DNA from: JAFGJQ01 sp964495075
GTDB taxonomy: Bacteria; Planctomycetota; Phycisphaerae; UBA1845
Assembly: GCA_964495075.1 (NCBI GenBank)
Contig: CAZBUJ010000013.1
Location: 21,497 to 85,496, forward strand
DNA length: 64,000 nucleotides
Direction: 5' to 3'
Shown: one piece after another, positions 56,037 to 64,000 of the stretch
Layout: every line of letters begins with the position of its first letter
How positions within the stretch are numbered: the first letter of the stretch is position 1
Notes under the pieces: model-generated
Told to the model about the DNA's origin: nothing
Database searches by the model: none
What the model saw: only the letters and a program-made list of their open reading frames with translations
Program-made: the position numbers and the translations under genes

Positions 56037-58094
56037 ATGAAGGACGGTGGAAGGCCATTCGGCACGCGAACGAACGCCCGCCAAGGCGGCGGACAGCACT
56101 CCGGCGACCTGGTGAGACCGATCACCAGGATCCGCCGATGCCCGGTCGCGCGGGACGACGTCCGCACGGAACTCGAAGAATACAAGCTCCACCTGCGTGA
56201 GTTTCATCCGGTCGACCGGGGGCTGCCGTGGCCCTGTGAGTCGACCTGCTCCCGCTGTCACGAGCGGGTGTCATCGCAGTTCATCTACGAGGCCCAAGAG
56301 GACCGGGTCCATCTCGAATACGAATGCCCGTCGTGCGGCACGCATCGTGAGCCGCACGCCGACGCCCTCTTCTGCCACACGCCGCCCGCGTCGCACCACC
56401 GGCAGCCGACCCACACGCACGGCGGGGCGCGGATCCGCCCGATCCATCGCACCCTGCCCCGCACCGTGGAGACGCTGTGTCCGGAATGCTCGCGGATCAT
56501 CCTCGGCCGCTATTTCGAACAGGACAACAACGTCTACATCGAGAAGACCTGCCCGGAACACGGCTACGTGAAGGACCGGGTCTTCACGGACGCCAGAATG
56601 TACCTGCGATCCGCCCGCCGGGTCTTCCAGGACGAGCGGGGCGTGCTCGAGCCGCAGGTGCGGGGCGGTCACCACTGTCCGAGCGATTGCGGCCTGTGCA
56701 GCCAGCACCTGTCGACGTCGTGCCTCGCCCAGATCGACCTGTCGAACCGGTGCAACCTGACGTGCCCCGTCTGCTTCGCCAGTGCCAACGCGGCGGGCCA
56801 CGTGGCCGAACCGACGTACGAGATGGTGGTCGAGATGCTGCAAGCGCTGCGTAACCAGCGGCCCTATCCGCCGACCGCGATCCAGTTCACGGGCGGCGAG
56901 CCGACCATCCATCCCGACTTCCACCGGATCGTGGCCAACGCCCGCTCGATGGGCTTTACGCACATCCAGATCGCCACCAACGGCATCACACACGCGAATG
57001 CCGAATTCGCTCGCCGCTCGCACGAGGCCGGTCTGCACACGCTGTACCTGCAGTTCGACGGCGTCGATCCGGAGATCTACAAGAAGCTCCGGCGGGAGGA
57101 CCTGTGGGAGAGGAAGCTCGCCTGCGTGGAGAACTGCCGGGCCACCGGCATGAAGATCTGCCTCGTGCCGACGATCATCAACGGCGTCAATAACGACCAG
57201 GTGGGCGAGATCTTCCGGTTCGCGGTGAACAACATCGAGGCGGTCAGTGCCATCGCGTATCAGCCGGTGGCGTTCACGGGCCGGATCAGCACGCGGCAAC
57301 GCGAGGCCCAGCGGTACACGCTGGGCGACCTCGCCCACGACATCGCCCGGGTATCCGGTGCCGATCTCGAGCGCGACTTCTGCCCACTCGGGTCGGTGGC
57401 CCCCCTGTCGCGGGTGATGCAACTGATCGACGGCAAGCCGAAGATCCGGTCGAGCTGTCACAGCGACTGCTCGTTCGGCACGTACTTCTTCGTGACGCCG
57501 GAACGGGAGGCCGTCCCCATCCCCGCGATGTTTGACTTCATGCGGTTGATGGACGACTTCAACGAGTTCGCCGCCCGCGTGGAAGCGAAGCGTCGGCTCG
57601 CCACGAAGTGGGACCTGGCCCGGATCGCGTGGCTGTTCATCAAAAACTACCGCTGGCGGAACTACGACCGGCGGATTTCGCCGTTCACGTTCATGCGGGC
57701 GTTGCAGGGCTTGACCAACAAGAGGAAGGGCCGCGGCGGAGGGGAGAGGAAGTCGTACAAGACGCTGATGGCGGCCGGCATGCACTTCATGGACCGCTAC
57801 AACTACGACGCCGAACGGGTCAAGCGATGCGTGATTCAGTATTCCACGCCGGACGGGTTCTACCCGTTCTGTGCGATCAACGGCGGGCCGACCTACCGGC
57901 CGTACCTGGAGAAGATGATCGCCGTCGACAAACAGAAGTGGCAGGAGGCGCATCCGGGCGTCCCCCTCCGGCCCGATCCGCACCCCAACGCCATGATGCC
58001 GTGGGAAGGCCGGTTCGGGGCGGTGGACGATCCGGACGAGCCGTGGGGCCGAGAGAACAACGGGGGCCTGGGCGACAACGAGCAGAACCACTGA
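56037..58094 (+). CDS. Radical SAM protein of the MJ0619 / tetraether-lipid-synthase-like family
   Basis: 685 residues from ATG 56037 (GGGG 8 nt upstream); the open frame extends 144 codons further without a good start. The N-terminus has two metal knuckles (CSRCHERV...CPSCG and CPECSRI...CPEHG). An auxiliary cluster region follows (CPSDCGLCSQHLSTSC), then radical SAM NRCNLTCPVCFASANAAG (C239, C243, C246). FTGGEPTIHPDF, ATNGITHANAEFA and YLQFDGVDPEIYKKLR are close to archaeal Tes, which joins lipid chains head to head. Bacterial relatives are widely annotated only as radical SAM proteins. The lipid role is an inference. Overlaps the next gene by one base. Confidence 0.88.
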   Translation: MKDGGRPFGTRTNARQGGGQHSGDLVRPITRIRRCPVARDDVRTELEEYKLHLREFHPVDRGLPWPCESTCSRCHERVSSQFIYEAQEDRVHLEYECPSCGTHREPHADALFCHTPPASHHRQPTHTHGGARIRPIHRTLPRTVETLCPECSRIILGRYFEQDNNVYIEKTCPEHGYVKDRVFTDARMYLRSARRVFQDERGVLEPQVRGGHHCPSDCGLCSQHLSTSCLAQIDLSNRCNLTCPVCFASANAAGHVAEPTYEMVVEMLQALRNQRPYPPTAIQFTGGEPTIHPDFHRIVANARSMGFTHIQIATNGITHANAEFARRSHEAGLHTLYLQFDGVDPEIYKKLRREDLWERKLACVENCRATGMKICLVPTIINGVNNDQVGEIFRFAVNNIEAVSAIAYQPVAFTGRISTRQREAQRYTLGDLAHDIARVSGADLERDFCPLGSVAPLSRVMQLIDGKPKIRSSCHSDCSFGTYFFVTPEREAVPIPAMFDFMRLMDDFNEFAARVEAKRRLATKWDLARIAWLFIKNYRWRNYDRRISPFTFMRALQGLTNKRKGRGGGERKSYKTLMAAGMHFMDRYNYDAERVKRCVIQYSTPDGFYPFCAINGGPTYRPYLEKMIAVDKQKWQEAHPGVPLRPDPHPNAMMPWEGRFGAVDDPDEPWGRENNGGLGDNEQNH

Positions 58095-59758
58095 TGCGTG
58101 ATCCGTACGACAGTCGCACCGAGGCACCGGTCAACTCGACGGCCCGCGAGATGGGCAAGGAGTACGCCCACGCGGAGGCCGTCTCGCGGAACCCCGACAA
58201 GCGATCCGACCGCACGGACGACGGCAGCATCAGTTCGCGGGCCTACGTCAAGCAGGCCCGGGCGAGGCGGGCGGCGCTGACCGGGGGCGAGACCGAAGCG
58301 GGCGGGCGTCATGTCCACCTCGACTACCACCACGCCCTGGAAGACTACCTCGGCACGTGGTGGATGCGACTCCTTCTGCGGCACATCTCCAAGGACCGCC
58401 GCCGCGGTCAGACGATGTTCGAAGAGGTGGCGCAGTCGTACGCGAACCCGGACGCCCCGCTGTGGCACCGGGTGAAGTACTGGCCGCTGCACCGCTTCAT
58501 CAAGCGGGTCAAGGGCGGCGTGACGGATGAAGTGTTCCGCGAGCGGATCGCTCAGCATCGCAGCACGCTCCGCGGCTTCGTGGCCACCGCCCGCAGCGTG
58601 GCGGAGTTCGGCCTGACGCTGCCGCAGCGGTTCAGCGTGCCGCTCATCGTCATCTGGAACTTCACCAACCGGTGCAATCTCTGCTGCCAGCACTGCTACC
58701 AGGACGCGAACCCGACGGCGGCCGACCAGGAGCTGACCACCGAGGAGAAGCTCGCGGTGGTGGACCAGCTGGGCGACGCGTACATCCCCATGCTGTCCAT
58801 TGCCGGCGGCGAGCCGACGATCTCGAAGGACCTGCTCCCCGTGCTGCACCGGTGCCAGGAGCGCGGCATCCACACGTCGGTGGCCACCAACGGCACGACC
58901 CTAACACCACAGTTCTGCGAGAAGCTCGCCGGTGCCCGGTGCAAGTACGTCGAGATCTCGCTCGACTCGGTCGACCCCGACAAGCACGACCGGTTCCGCG
59001 GCGAGCCCGGGATGTGGGAGCGCACGGTGCAGGGCATGAAGAACGTGGTCGCCCAGGACGGGCTCCGGCTCGGCGTGGCGATGTGCGTGCACCGGGGCAA
59101 CTATGACGAAGTCGAGAAGATGATCGACTTCGCGGTGGAAATCGGGGCGAGCTGTTTCGCGCATTTCAATTTCATTCCGGTCGGCCGCGGGCTGAACATG
59201 ACGGCCAACGACCTCGCGCCGCCGCAGCGCGAGCGGCTGATGCGGATCCTGAACGAAACGATGCAGACGGGTCGGATCAGCGTCATGAGCACCGCGCCGC
59301 AACTGTGCCGTCTGTCGCTGGCCCACGCCCCGATCGACGGGGTGACGTCATGCTCGCATCTCGGTGGCGGCGGCGGCGAGAAGGCCCGGGTGGTGGCGAA
59401 GTATCTCGGCGGCTGCGGGGCCGGACGGACGTACATCTGCATCGAGCCGGAGGGCACGATCACACCGTGCGTCTACATGCCGCACCGGGTGCTGGGCAAC
59501 GTGCGGAACCGCGGCGTCGCCGACATCTTCCGGCACAACGAGTTCTACGAGGTCCTGAACAACCGCGAGAAAAGGACCGACCACTGCGAAGTGTGCGAGT
59601 TCAAGTACTATTGCGGCGGTTGTCGGGCCCGGGCCGACGCCTACACCGGCCACCTCAACACCGGCGACCCCGGCTGCGTGTTCAATTCGAAGTCCTGGGA
59701 CGAGCTGGTCGGCCGACACAGCGCTTCCGCGTGCGATCATTTGCGGAATCCGTCCTGA
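58094..59758 (+). CDS. Radical SAM/SPASM-domain protein
   Basis: 554 residues from ATG 58094, sharing one base with the upstream TGA. An N-terminal region of about 170 residues holds basic helices. The radical SAM core has NRCNLCCQHCYQDANPT (C near 194, 198, 201), IAGGEPTIS and VEISLDSVDPDKHDRF. The C-terminal SPASM part has GGCGAGRTYICIEPEGTITP and CEVCEFKYYCGGCRA for extra Fe-S clusters. It resembles heme-d1/PqqE-type peptide- or tetrapyrrole-modifying enzymes. Translational coupling suggests it acts with the Tes-like protein. Confidence 0.92.
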   Translation: MRDPYDSRTEAPVNSTAREMGKEYAHAEAVSRNPDKRSDRTDDGSISSRAYVKQARARRAALTGGETEAGGRHVHLDYHHALEDYLGTWWMRLLLRHISKDRRRGQTMFEEVAQSYANPDAPLWHRVKYWPLHRFIKRVKGGVTDEVFRERIAQHRSTLRGFVATARSVAEFGLTLPQRFSVPLIVIWNFTNRCNLCCQHCYQDANPTAADQELTTEEKLAVVDQLGDAYIPMLSIAGGEPTISKDLLPVLHRCQERGIHTSVATNGTTLTPQFCEKLAGARCKYVEISLDSVDPDKHDRFRGEPGMWERTVQGMKNVVAQDGLRLGVAMCVHRGNYDEVEKMIDFAVEIGASCFAHFNFIPVGRGLNMTANDLAPPQRERLMRILNETMQTGRISVMSTAPQLCRLSLAHAPIDGVTSCSHLGGGGGEKARVVAKYLGGCGAGRTYICIEPEGTITPCVYMPHRVLGNVRNRGVADIFRHNEFYEVLNNREKRTDHCEVCEFKYYCGGCRARADAYTGHLNTGDPGCVFNSKSWDELVGRHSASACDHLRNPS

Positions 59759-59830
59759 TCAGGTATCGGTTTGACACTGTGGTTGACCGCTTCGCCCTGA
59801 AAACGCGATGGAGGTCTTGATCCTGATCCG

Positions 59831-60706
59831 ATGGACGACGACAGCAACAGGGCCAGCCCCCGCATCGAATTGAAGTCCGATGGGGAGGTCGATACCGACG
59901 TCGACGCCCGGTGTATGTTGTGCGGCTACAACCTGCGTGGCTTGTCGTTGGACGGGCGCTGCCCGGAATGCGGCACGCTGATCGTACTCTCCTGGGGCTT
60001 GAGTGGCCTGGCGTTTTCGGATCGCGGCTGGCTGCGTCGGCTGCGCTTTGGGGTCGGGCTGACGGCGGTCGGCCAGTTGGGCGGCGTGATGCTGCTGGTG
60101 TATCCGGCGGCATCGCCTTCGCGCACATGGTTGCACGCCGTGACCATACTGGGGGTCCTGGGCTGCCTCGGCGCGAGCGTGGTCGGCACGTGGTTTCTCA
60201 CGGCGTTCGATCCGGGCCGCACGCCGCGGGCGGGATCGATCTGGATTCGCTGGGGGGTCGTGTGCGGGGCCACGATCGTGTTCGCCGGAATGCTGATGGG
60301 GTGTCTGTGGTGGTTCGCTCAACCGGCCCAGGCACTGTCGGCGGTGTCCTGGACGGCAATCGCAGCCGGCACCGCCGTGAGAATGGGGGGCGAGCTAAGA
60401 GTCCTTCGCGACCTCGCTCGGCGCATCCCAAGCCGCAGGCTGATCCGATGGACGACGTGGGTGCTGCGCGGGACGGTGCTCACCGCTGCGGCCGTCCTGG
60501 TTCTTGAATGCGTCGGTCGAGGGTACGTCCTTCCGGGTTACGGGAATGATGACATGGTCATGTTGGGTACCGCGGGCGGCGCGGTGATTGGAATGATCCT
60601 GTTCATCCAGTACTTGGGGCTCCTCGCGGAGATCTGGGGTGCCTTGCAGGCCGCGATCAAGCTCGATGTGGAGATCACCCCGCTCGACCCGGAGGACAAC
60701 GGCTGA
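59831..60706 (+). CDS. Zinc-ribbon integral membrane protein
   Basis: 291 residues from ATG 59831. A four-Cys ribbon at 28-48 reads CMLCGYNLRGL and RCPECGTLIV, a signature I know from many planctomycete membrane proteins. Six or so hydrophobic segments follow (VGQLGGVMLLVYPAASPS, ATIVFAGMLMGCLWWFA, AVIGMILFIQYLGLL). No enzyme motif. It follows the radical SAM pair by 72 bp on the same strand and may be cotranscribed. Confidence 0.8.
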   Translation: MDDDSNRASPRIELKSDGEVDTDVDARCMLCGYNLRGLSLDGRCPECGTLIVLSWGLSGLAFSDRGWLRRLRFGVGLTAVGQLGGVMLLVYPAASPSRTWLHAVTILGVLGCLGASVVGTWFLTAFDPGRTPRAGSIWIRWGVVCGATIVFAGMLMGCLWWFAQPAQALSAVSWTAIAAGTAVRMGGELRVLRDLARRIPSRRLIRWTTWVLRGTVLTAAAVLVLECVGRGYVLPGYGNDDMVMLGTAGGAVIGMILFIQYLGLLAEIWGALQAAIKLDVEITPLDPEDNG

Positions 60707-60800
60707 GCGGGGGCGAGCACAGGTTCCGAAAACGCGGTACCAGGTACGCGTAGCGGCCTGCACGGCGCGGATCGCTTCGCGATCGTACGTGTTCACCGAA

Positions 60801-61063
60801 GTGGGCAGCGTCCTGAAGGCCCCGGAGCGGCTCCCTTTGTGGTACCGCATCGCACACCACGGGTTGAAACCCGTGGCTACATGCCCGTCGCCCCTCCGGG
60901 GCTCCCTTTGTGGTACCGCATCGCACACCACGGGTTGAAACCCGTGGCTACGTGCCCGTCGCCCCTCCGGGGCTCCCTTTGTGGTACCGCATCGCTCACC
61001 ACGGGTTGAAACCCGTGGCTACATGCCCGTCGCCCCTCCGGGGCCTTCAGCACGCTGCCCCAC
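60801..61063. mobile_element. 263-bp MITE-like element with terminal inverted repeats
   Basis: The left arm (60801-60827, beginning GTGGGCAGCGTCCTGAAGG) is the reverse complement of the right arm (61036-61063), differing by one base and one inserted C. Three palindromic tandem units lie between them. No open reading frame for a transposase. No clear target-site duplication is visible. It may be a non-autonomous element, or an extragenic palindromic repeat cluster. Confidence 0.6.
60831..61043. repeat. Three tandem 71-bp palindromic units
   Basis: Units at 60831-60901, 60902-60972 and 60973-61043 differ by only one or two bases. Each contains the near-palindrome CCACGGGTTGAAACCCGTGG (unit 1: 60857-60876) and GCCCC-TCC-GGGGC. 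Spacers between palindromes are identical, so this is not CRISPR. It sits between convergent genes (zinc-ribbon protein and GH13), where palindromes often act as terminators. Confidence 0.92.
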
Positions 61064-61185
61064 CACGCGACGGATGTACTCGCGATCCAATCAGGTGCAG
61101 GCAAGATGCCTGCGCCGCGCTTTTGGCCTCTTCTTTGAGCGGTGCGCAACCGACGTGCTTGCAGCGTTATTGAACGAACGATCAC

Positions 61186-62817
61186 CTATTGCACGCGTTT
61201 GTAGGGGCTGTACTCAGCGGTTCGGTCGATGACCGGTTGGAGGACCCACGCGGTGTGGGCGGGGACGGTGACCCGCACCACGCCCGACTTCGGTTGCACC
61301 TCGGCATCGCTCAGCGCGTCCTTCATCTTCGTGAAGTTCATCAGTTTCGGTTCGCGCAGCGAGATGACTTCGGTTACCGGCTTGTCCGACGCATTGGCGA
61401 CCACGACGGTCGTCTCGTCGACGCGGTCGGTGCGGCGCATGAACGCGAGCAGCGTGTCGGACGGCAGCACCAGGAAATCGCCCACCCGCAGGGCGCGGCT
61501 GTTGCGCCGCATCGCGACGAGCTTGCGCACCCATTGCAGCGAGGGGGGATTCTTGTCGACCTTGTCCCACGGCATCGGACCGCGCATTTCCGGGTCCCAA
61601 CCGCCCTCCATCCCGAGTTCAACCCCGTAGTACAGGTTCGGCGAGCCGGGCACGGTGAACTGCAGCACCTGGGCCATCTGTTCCCGCCATCGCTTCTTCA
61701 ACTGCGTGCGGAGCCGCGGCAGGTCGTGATTGTCGAGCACCAGCCAGGCCTTGAGGATCGTTTCCAGGCCCGCGTCCGCCACCATCACGTCGAGCATCCG
61801 GCCAAGCTGACCGCCGGAAACCTCGCCGCGGACGAAGTGCTTGATCAGCTCCCCGGCGTGGAAGTTCATGATGGCGTCGACGGCCGGGGCCCACTCGGAC
61901 GGGTAGTTCCAGATCTCGCCGATGACCAGCGAGCCCGGTTTCGCCGAATGGGCGGCCCGGGTCAGCCCGTCGAGGTAGACGAAGCCCAGGTCGAACGCGA
62001 CGTCCAGCCGCCAGCCGTCGACTCCGTCCCGGAGATACCCCTGGACCACCGAGTCCGGGTCGCCGTAGATCCGCGCCTGGACGGCCGGGTTTTCGATCCG
62101 CAGCTCCGGCAGGTTGGCGACGCCGGCCCACGCCCGGTAGCCCTTCTCGTATTCCGGACCGATGAAGAACCAGTCGCGCCTCGGACTGGTATCGCCGGCC
62201 ATCGCCTCCTTGAACCACGCCGCCGACCGCCCCATGTGGTTGAACACACCGTCGAGCACGAGCTTCATGCCGCGCCGATGCAAATCGGCGGCCAGCGCTT
62301 TGACGTCCTCGCGGGTGCCGTACTCTTCCGACACCTCGAAGTAGTCGAGGGCGTCGTACTTGTGGTTGGTAAACGCCTTGTGGATGGGGTTGAGGTAGAG
62401 CACGGTGACCCCGAGTCCCTCGACGTAGTCGAGCTTGCTCCGCAGGCTTTTCAGGTCGCCGCCCCAGAACTCGATCTCGTGGGTCCAGACGTTGGCGGCG
62501 GGCAGGAACTCGCCGCGTTTCGGCGACTCGCACCACTTCCGCAGCTTGCGGGGCGCGGCGTACAGGGCCCGTTTCGCATCGAGGTCGGCCGACGGGGCGA
62601 ATCGATCGACGATCACCTGGTAGACGATCGCCCCGTTCCTCCAGTCGAGTTCACGCCGGGCGATCTCCTCCCCCCGCTGTCGATCCTGCACACTCGCGAG
62701 TGACGTCTCGGCTTTGGCCATCTCTTTGACTTCCGGCAAAGGGGTATCGCATCCGGCGAGCCCGCCAACCGCGAGCAGACCGAGCCGGATGCCCCAGAAC
62801 CATCGTGGTGTTTGCAT
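61186..62817 (-). CDS. GH13 alpha-amylase-family lipoprotein
   Basis: 543 residues from ATG 62817 (GGTGGGG upstream). A lipoprotein signal (LLAVGGLAGC) places the cysteine at 23. The (beta/alpha)8 catalytic domain starts with IVYQVIVDRFAPSADLDAKR. Then DGVFNHMGRSAAWF, GWRLDVAF (nucleophile D272), IGEIWNYPSEW (acid/base E301) and LDNHDLPR (stabiliser D365). A C-terminal beta domain has TTVVVANASDKPV. It hydrolyses or transglycosylates alpha-glucans at the cell surface, perhaps neopullulanase- or cyclodextrinase-like. The NPIHKAFTNHKYDALDYFEV loop is typical of that group. Confidence 0.93.
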   Translation of the reverse strand: MQTPRWFWGIRLGLLAVGGLAGCDTPLPEVKEMAKAETSLASVQDRQRGEEIARRELDWRNGAIVYQVIVDRFAPSADLDAKRALYAAPRKLRKWCESPKRGEFLPAANVWTHEIEFWGGDLKSLRSKLDYVEGLGVTVLYLNPIHKAFTNHKYDALDYFEVSEEYGTREDVKALAADLHRRGMKLVLDGVFNHMGRSAAWFKEAMAGDTSPRRDWFFIGPEYEKGYRAWAGVANLPELRIENPAVQARIYGDPDSVVQGYLRDGVDGWRLDVAFDLGFVYLDGLTRAAHSAKPGSLVIGEIWNYPSEWAPAVDAIMNFHAGELIKHFVRGEVSGGQLGRMLDVMVADAGLETILKAWLVLDNHDLPRLRTQLKKRWREQMAQVLQFTVPGSPNLYYGVELGMEGGWDPEMRGPMPWDKVDKNPPSLQWVRKLVAMRRNSRALRVGDFLVLPSDTLLAFMRRTDRVDETTVVVANASDKPVTEVISLREPKLMNFTKMKDALSDAEVQPKSGVVRVTVPAHTAWVLQPVIDRTAEYSPYKRVQ

Positions 62818-62925
62818 GGCGAACCCCACCTTTCCGTGTTGTGGCGATTGTGAGGGGTGGCCGGGGTCTGTCAAGGACGCGGCCGCCAGACGGCCATCCG
62901 GCCCCCCAACGGTACGGTCGACCCA

Positions 62926-63534
62926 CTACTGCTTTCGGTAGGCGAGACGATGGACCTTCCGCCCCTCGCGCAGGTACTTGATCTCGAAGTTGGTCCGGGC
63001 CTGGTTGTCGACGATGCCGCAAGCGGGGTCGTCGTAGTCGATCGGTTCGAGGCCTTCCTGCCGTGCCATCACGTCCTCGATCCACTCGAAGTAGCCGGCG
63101 TGATCGGTTTGGATGGCCCAACGACCGCCGGGCAGAAGGGCGGCGGTGGCGACGGCCACGAAATCCGGCTGAAAGAGTCGCCGCTTGTGGTGCCGCTTCT
63201 TGGGCCACGGGTCCGGGTGGTACACGTGGAGGGCGGACAGGCATCCCGGGACGAGGTGATGAATCACGTAATTCCGCGCGTCGGTCCGCATCATGCGGAC
63301 GTTGGGGACGCCCCATCGGGCCATGCGGTCCGCCGCATAGCGAAAGTAGGGGTAGGCCCACTCGATGCCGAGCAGGCGCAGCTCGGGGTGTTCCTTCGCC
63401 CGCCGGAGCAGGAACCCGCCTTTGCCCACGCCGATCTCGAGTTCCACGTCGCCGGGCGTGTCGAAATAACTCACAGGATCGACCCGCTCACCCGCGGCCG
63501 GCGGTTCCACGATGATGTCGTCGATGGTCGGCAT
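62926..63534 (-). CDS. trmB: tRNA (guanine-N7-)-methyltransferase
   Basis: 202 residues from ATG 63534, the start closest to the family consensus; an upstream ATG at 63570 adds 12 residues. A Rossmann fold binds S-adenosylmethionine: LEIGVGKGGFLLRRAKEHPE, GIEWAYPYFRYAADR and MRTDARNY. The catalytic-loop motif LHVYHPDPWPKKRHHKRRLF and TDHAGYFEWI are TrmB marks. It methylates G46 in tRNA variable loops. Divergent from the YggS gene, with 116 bp between starts. Confidence 0.96.
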   Translation of the reverse strand: MPTIDDIIVEPPAAGERVDPVSYFDTPGDVELEIGVGKGGFLLRRAKEHPELRLLGIEWAYPYFRYAADRMARWGVPNVRMMRTDARNYVIHHLVPGCLSALHVYHPDPWPKKRHHKRRLFQPDFVAVATAALLPGGRWAIQTDHAGYFEWIEDVMARQEGLEPIDYDDPACGIVDNQARTNFEIKYLREGRKVHRLAYRKQ

Positions 63535-63650
63535 ACGAGGTATCGTCTGACCCGAACGGCCGCACGTCAACCGCGACTGGACGACGCTCGCGAATCGTCT
63601 ATGATCATGCCGGCGCTCCCTCCGCCGGTGCGTCGGGACCAGACTTGGTG

Positions 63651-64000
63651 ATGAGCAACGCCGTACGACGACAACTCAGCGAGAACGTCAAGCGGGTGCA
63701 GGACCGCATCCACGCCGCGTGCGGGCGGGCCGGTCGATCGCCCGACGACGTGATGCTCCTACCGATCACCAAGTACGTCGGGGTGGACGTCATCCGCCAC
63801 CTGGTCGAACTGGGCTTCGAGCGGATCGGCGAGAGCCGGGTCCAGGACCTGACCAAGCGGGCCGCGATGATGCACGAACTGGCCGCGCGGCGCCCGGGCG
63901 GCGAGGGCGGTGCGGTCATCGATCCACGCTGGCACATGGTGGGGCACCTGCAGCGTAACAAGATCAAGGCCGTCCTACCGTGGGTGGAGATGATTCACTC
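63651..64000 (+). CDS. YggS/PLPBP-family pyridoxal phosphate-binding protein, 3' end outside window
   Basis: 116 codons from ATG 63651 to the edge. The frame starts RRQLSENVKRVQDRIHAACG. PITKYVG contains the PLP Schiff-base lysine K41. GESRVQDLTKRAAMM and WHMVGHLQRNKIKAVL are the family signature of the barrel. This family controls vitamin B6 and amino-acid homeostasis without a known reaction. No strong Shine-Dalgarno. The adjacent GTG 63649 is out of frame. Confidence 0.94.
   Translation, partial: MSNAVRRQLSENVKRVQDRIHAACGRAGRSPDDVMLLPITKYVGVDVIRHLVELGFERIGESRVQDLTKRAAMMHELAARRPGGEGGAVIDPRWHMVGHLQRNKIKAVLPWVEMIH

Noticed and set aside
60831..61043. CRISPR-like repeat array (contains GTTGAAAC)
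   Set aside because: The intervals between palindromes are identical in all three units, so there are no unique spacers. No cas genes nearby.

Overview
The window reads as high-GC chromosomal DNA from a planctomycete (Planctomycetota, probably Phycisphaerae-like). The evidence is convergent rather than from one marker. There are repeated short C-x2-C zinc-ribbon proteins, a TPR protein with two RNA-polymerase alpha-CTD-like domains, and a SWIB protein with a lysine-rich tail. There is also a secreted GEVED/dockerin-like protein, tiny lipoproteins, futalosine-pathway menaquinone genes, and tandem palindromes of a kind I associate with these genomes. A run of ten N at 41025-41034 shows this is a scaffold, probably metagenome-derived. 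I saw no rRNA, tRNA, phage, transposase or CRISPR array.

Layout. 1-8 kb: a partial Ser/Thr kinase divergent from polA, a 75-residue SelW-like selenoprotein with an in-frame UGA, cysE, rplM-rpsI, and a GNAT gene. 8.5-16.7 kb: a secreted trypsin-fold protein with Cys-rich repeats, two exported unknowns, dnaK, and an ACT-domain gene. 16.8-24.9 kb: dus, an exported alpha/beta hydrolase, three tiny lipoprotein-like genes, an S9 peptidase-mtnA operon, and the TPR/alpha-CTD gene. 25-34.3 kb: SpoIID-like, SWIB, a three-gene operon (metallophosphoesterase, exported protein, MFS), an orphan histidine kinase, a zinc-ribbon protein, and deoC with a 57-codon gene attached.

34.4-44.2 kb is the most system-like block. 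On the minus strand lie a coiled-coil protein, a SUMF1/FGE-fold protein, a zinc-ribbon GTPase and a GTPase-associated-type protein. Divergent from them on the plus strand are a roughly 1081-residue coiled-coil protein (broken by the scaffold gap) and a membrane-anchored TPR protein. 44.2-54.5 kb: an HD hydrolase, mqnA-mqnC, a lipoprotein, an NSS transporter with a large loop insertion and its 45-residue companion, then kdsC with a giant LptC/OstA-like protein. 54.7-59.8 kb: three radical SAM genes, an AmrS-type gene divergent from a translationally coupled pair whose first member resembles the archaeal tetraether-lipid synthase family. 59.8-64 kb: a zinc-ribbon membrane protein, a 263-bp element with terminal inverted repeats and three 71-bp palindromic units, a GH13 lipoprotein, trmB, and the start of a YggS-family gene.

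Gene linkage is often translational: ATGA, GTGA or TGATG overlaps occur at rplM/rpsI, S9/mtnA, the 28.5-31.1 kb operon, deoC/57-codon gene, mqnA/mqnC, the NSS pair and the radical SAM pair. Promoter-like boxes with -10 elements of the form TAcACT/TAgAgT/TACAAT recur, and two genes may be leaderless. All functional calls rest on motif recognition by eye, with no database search.
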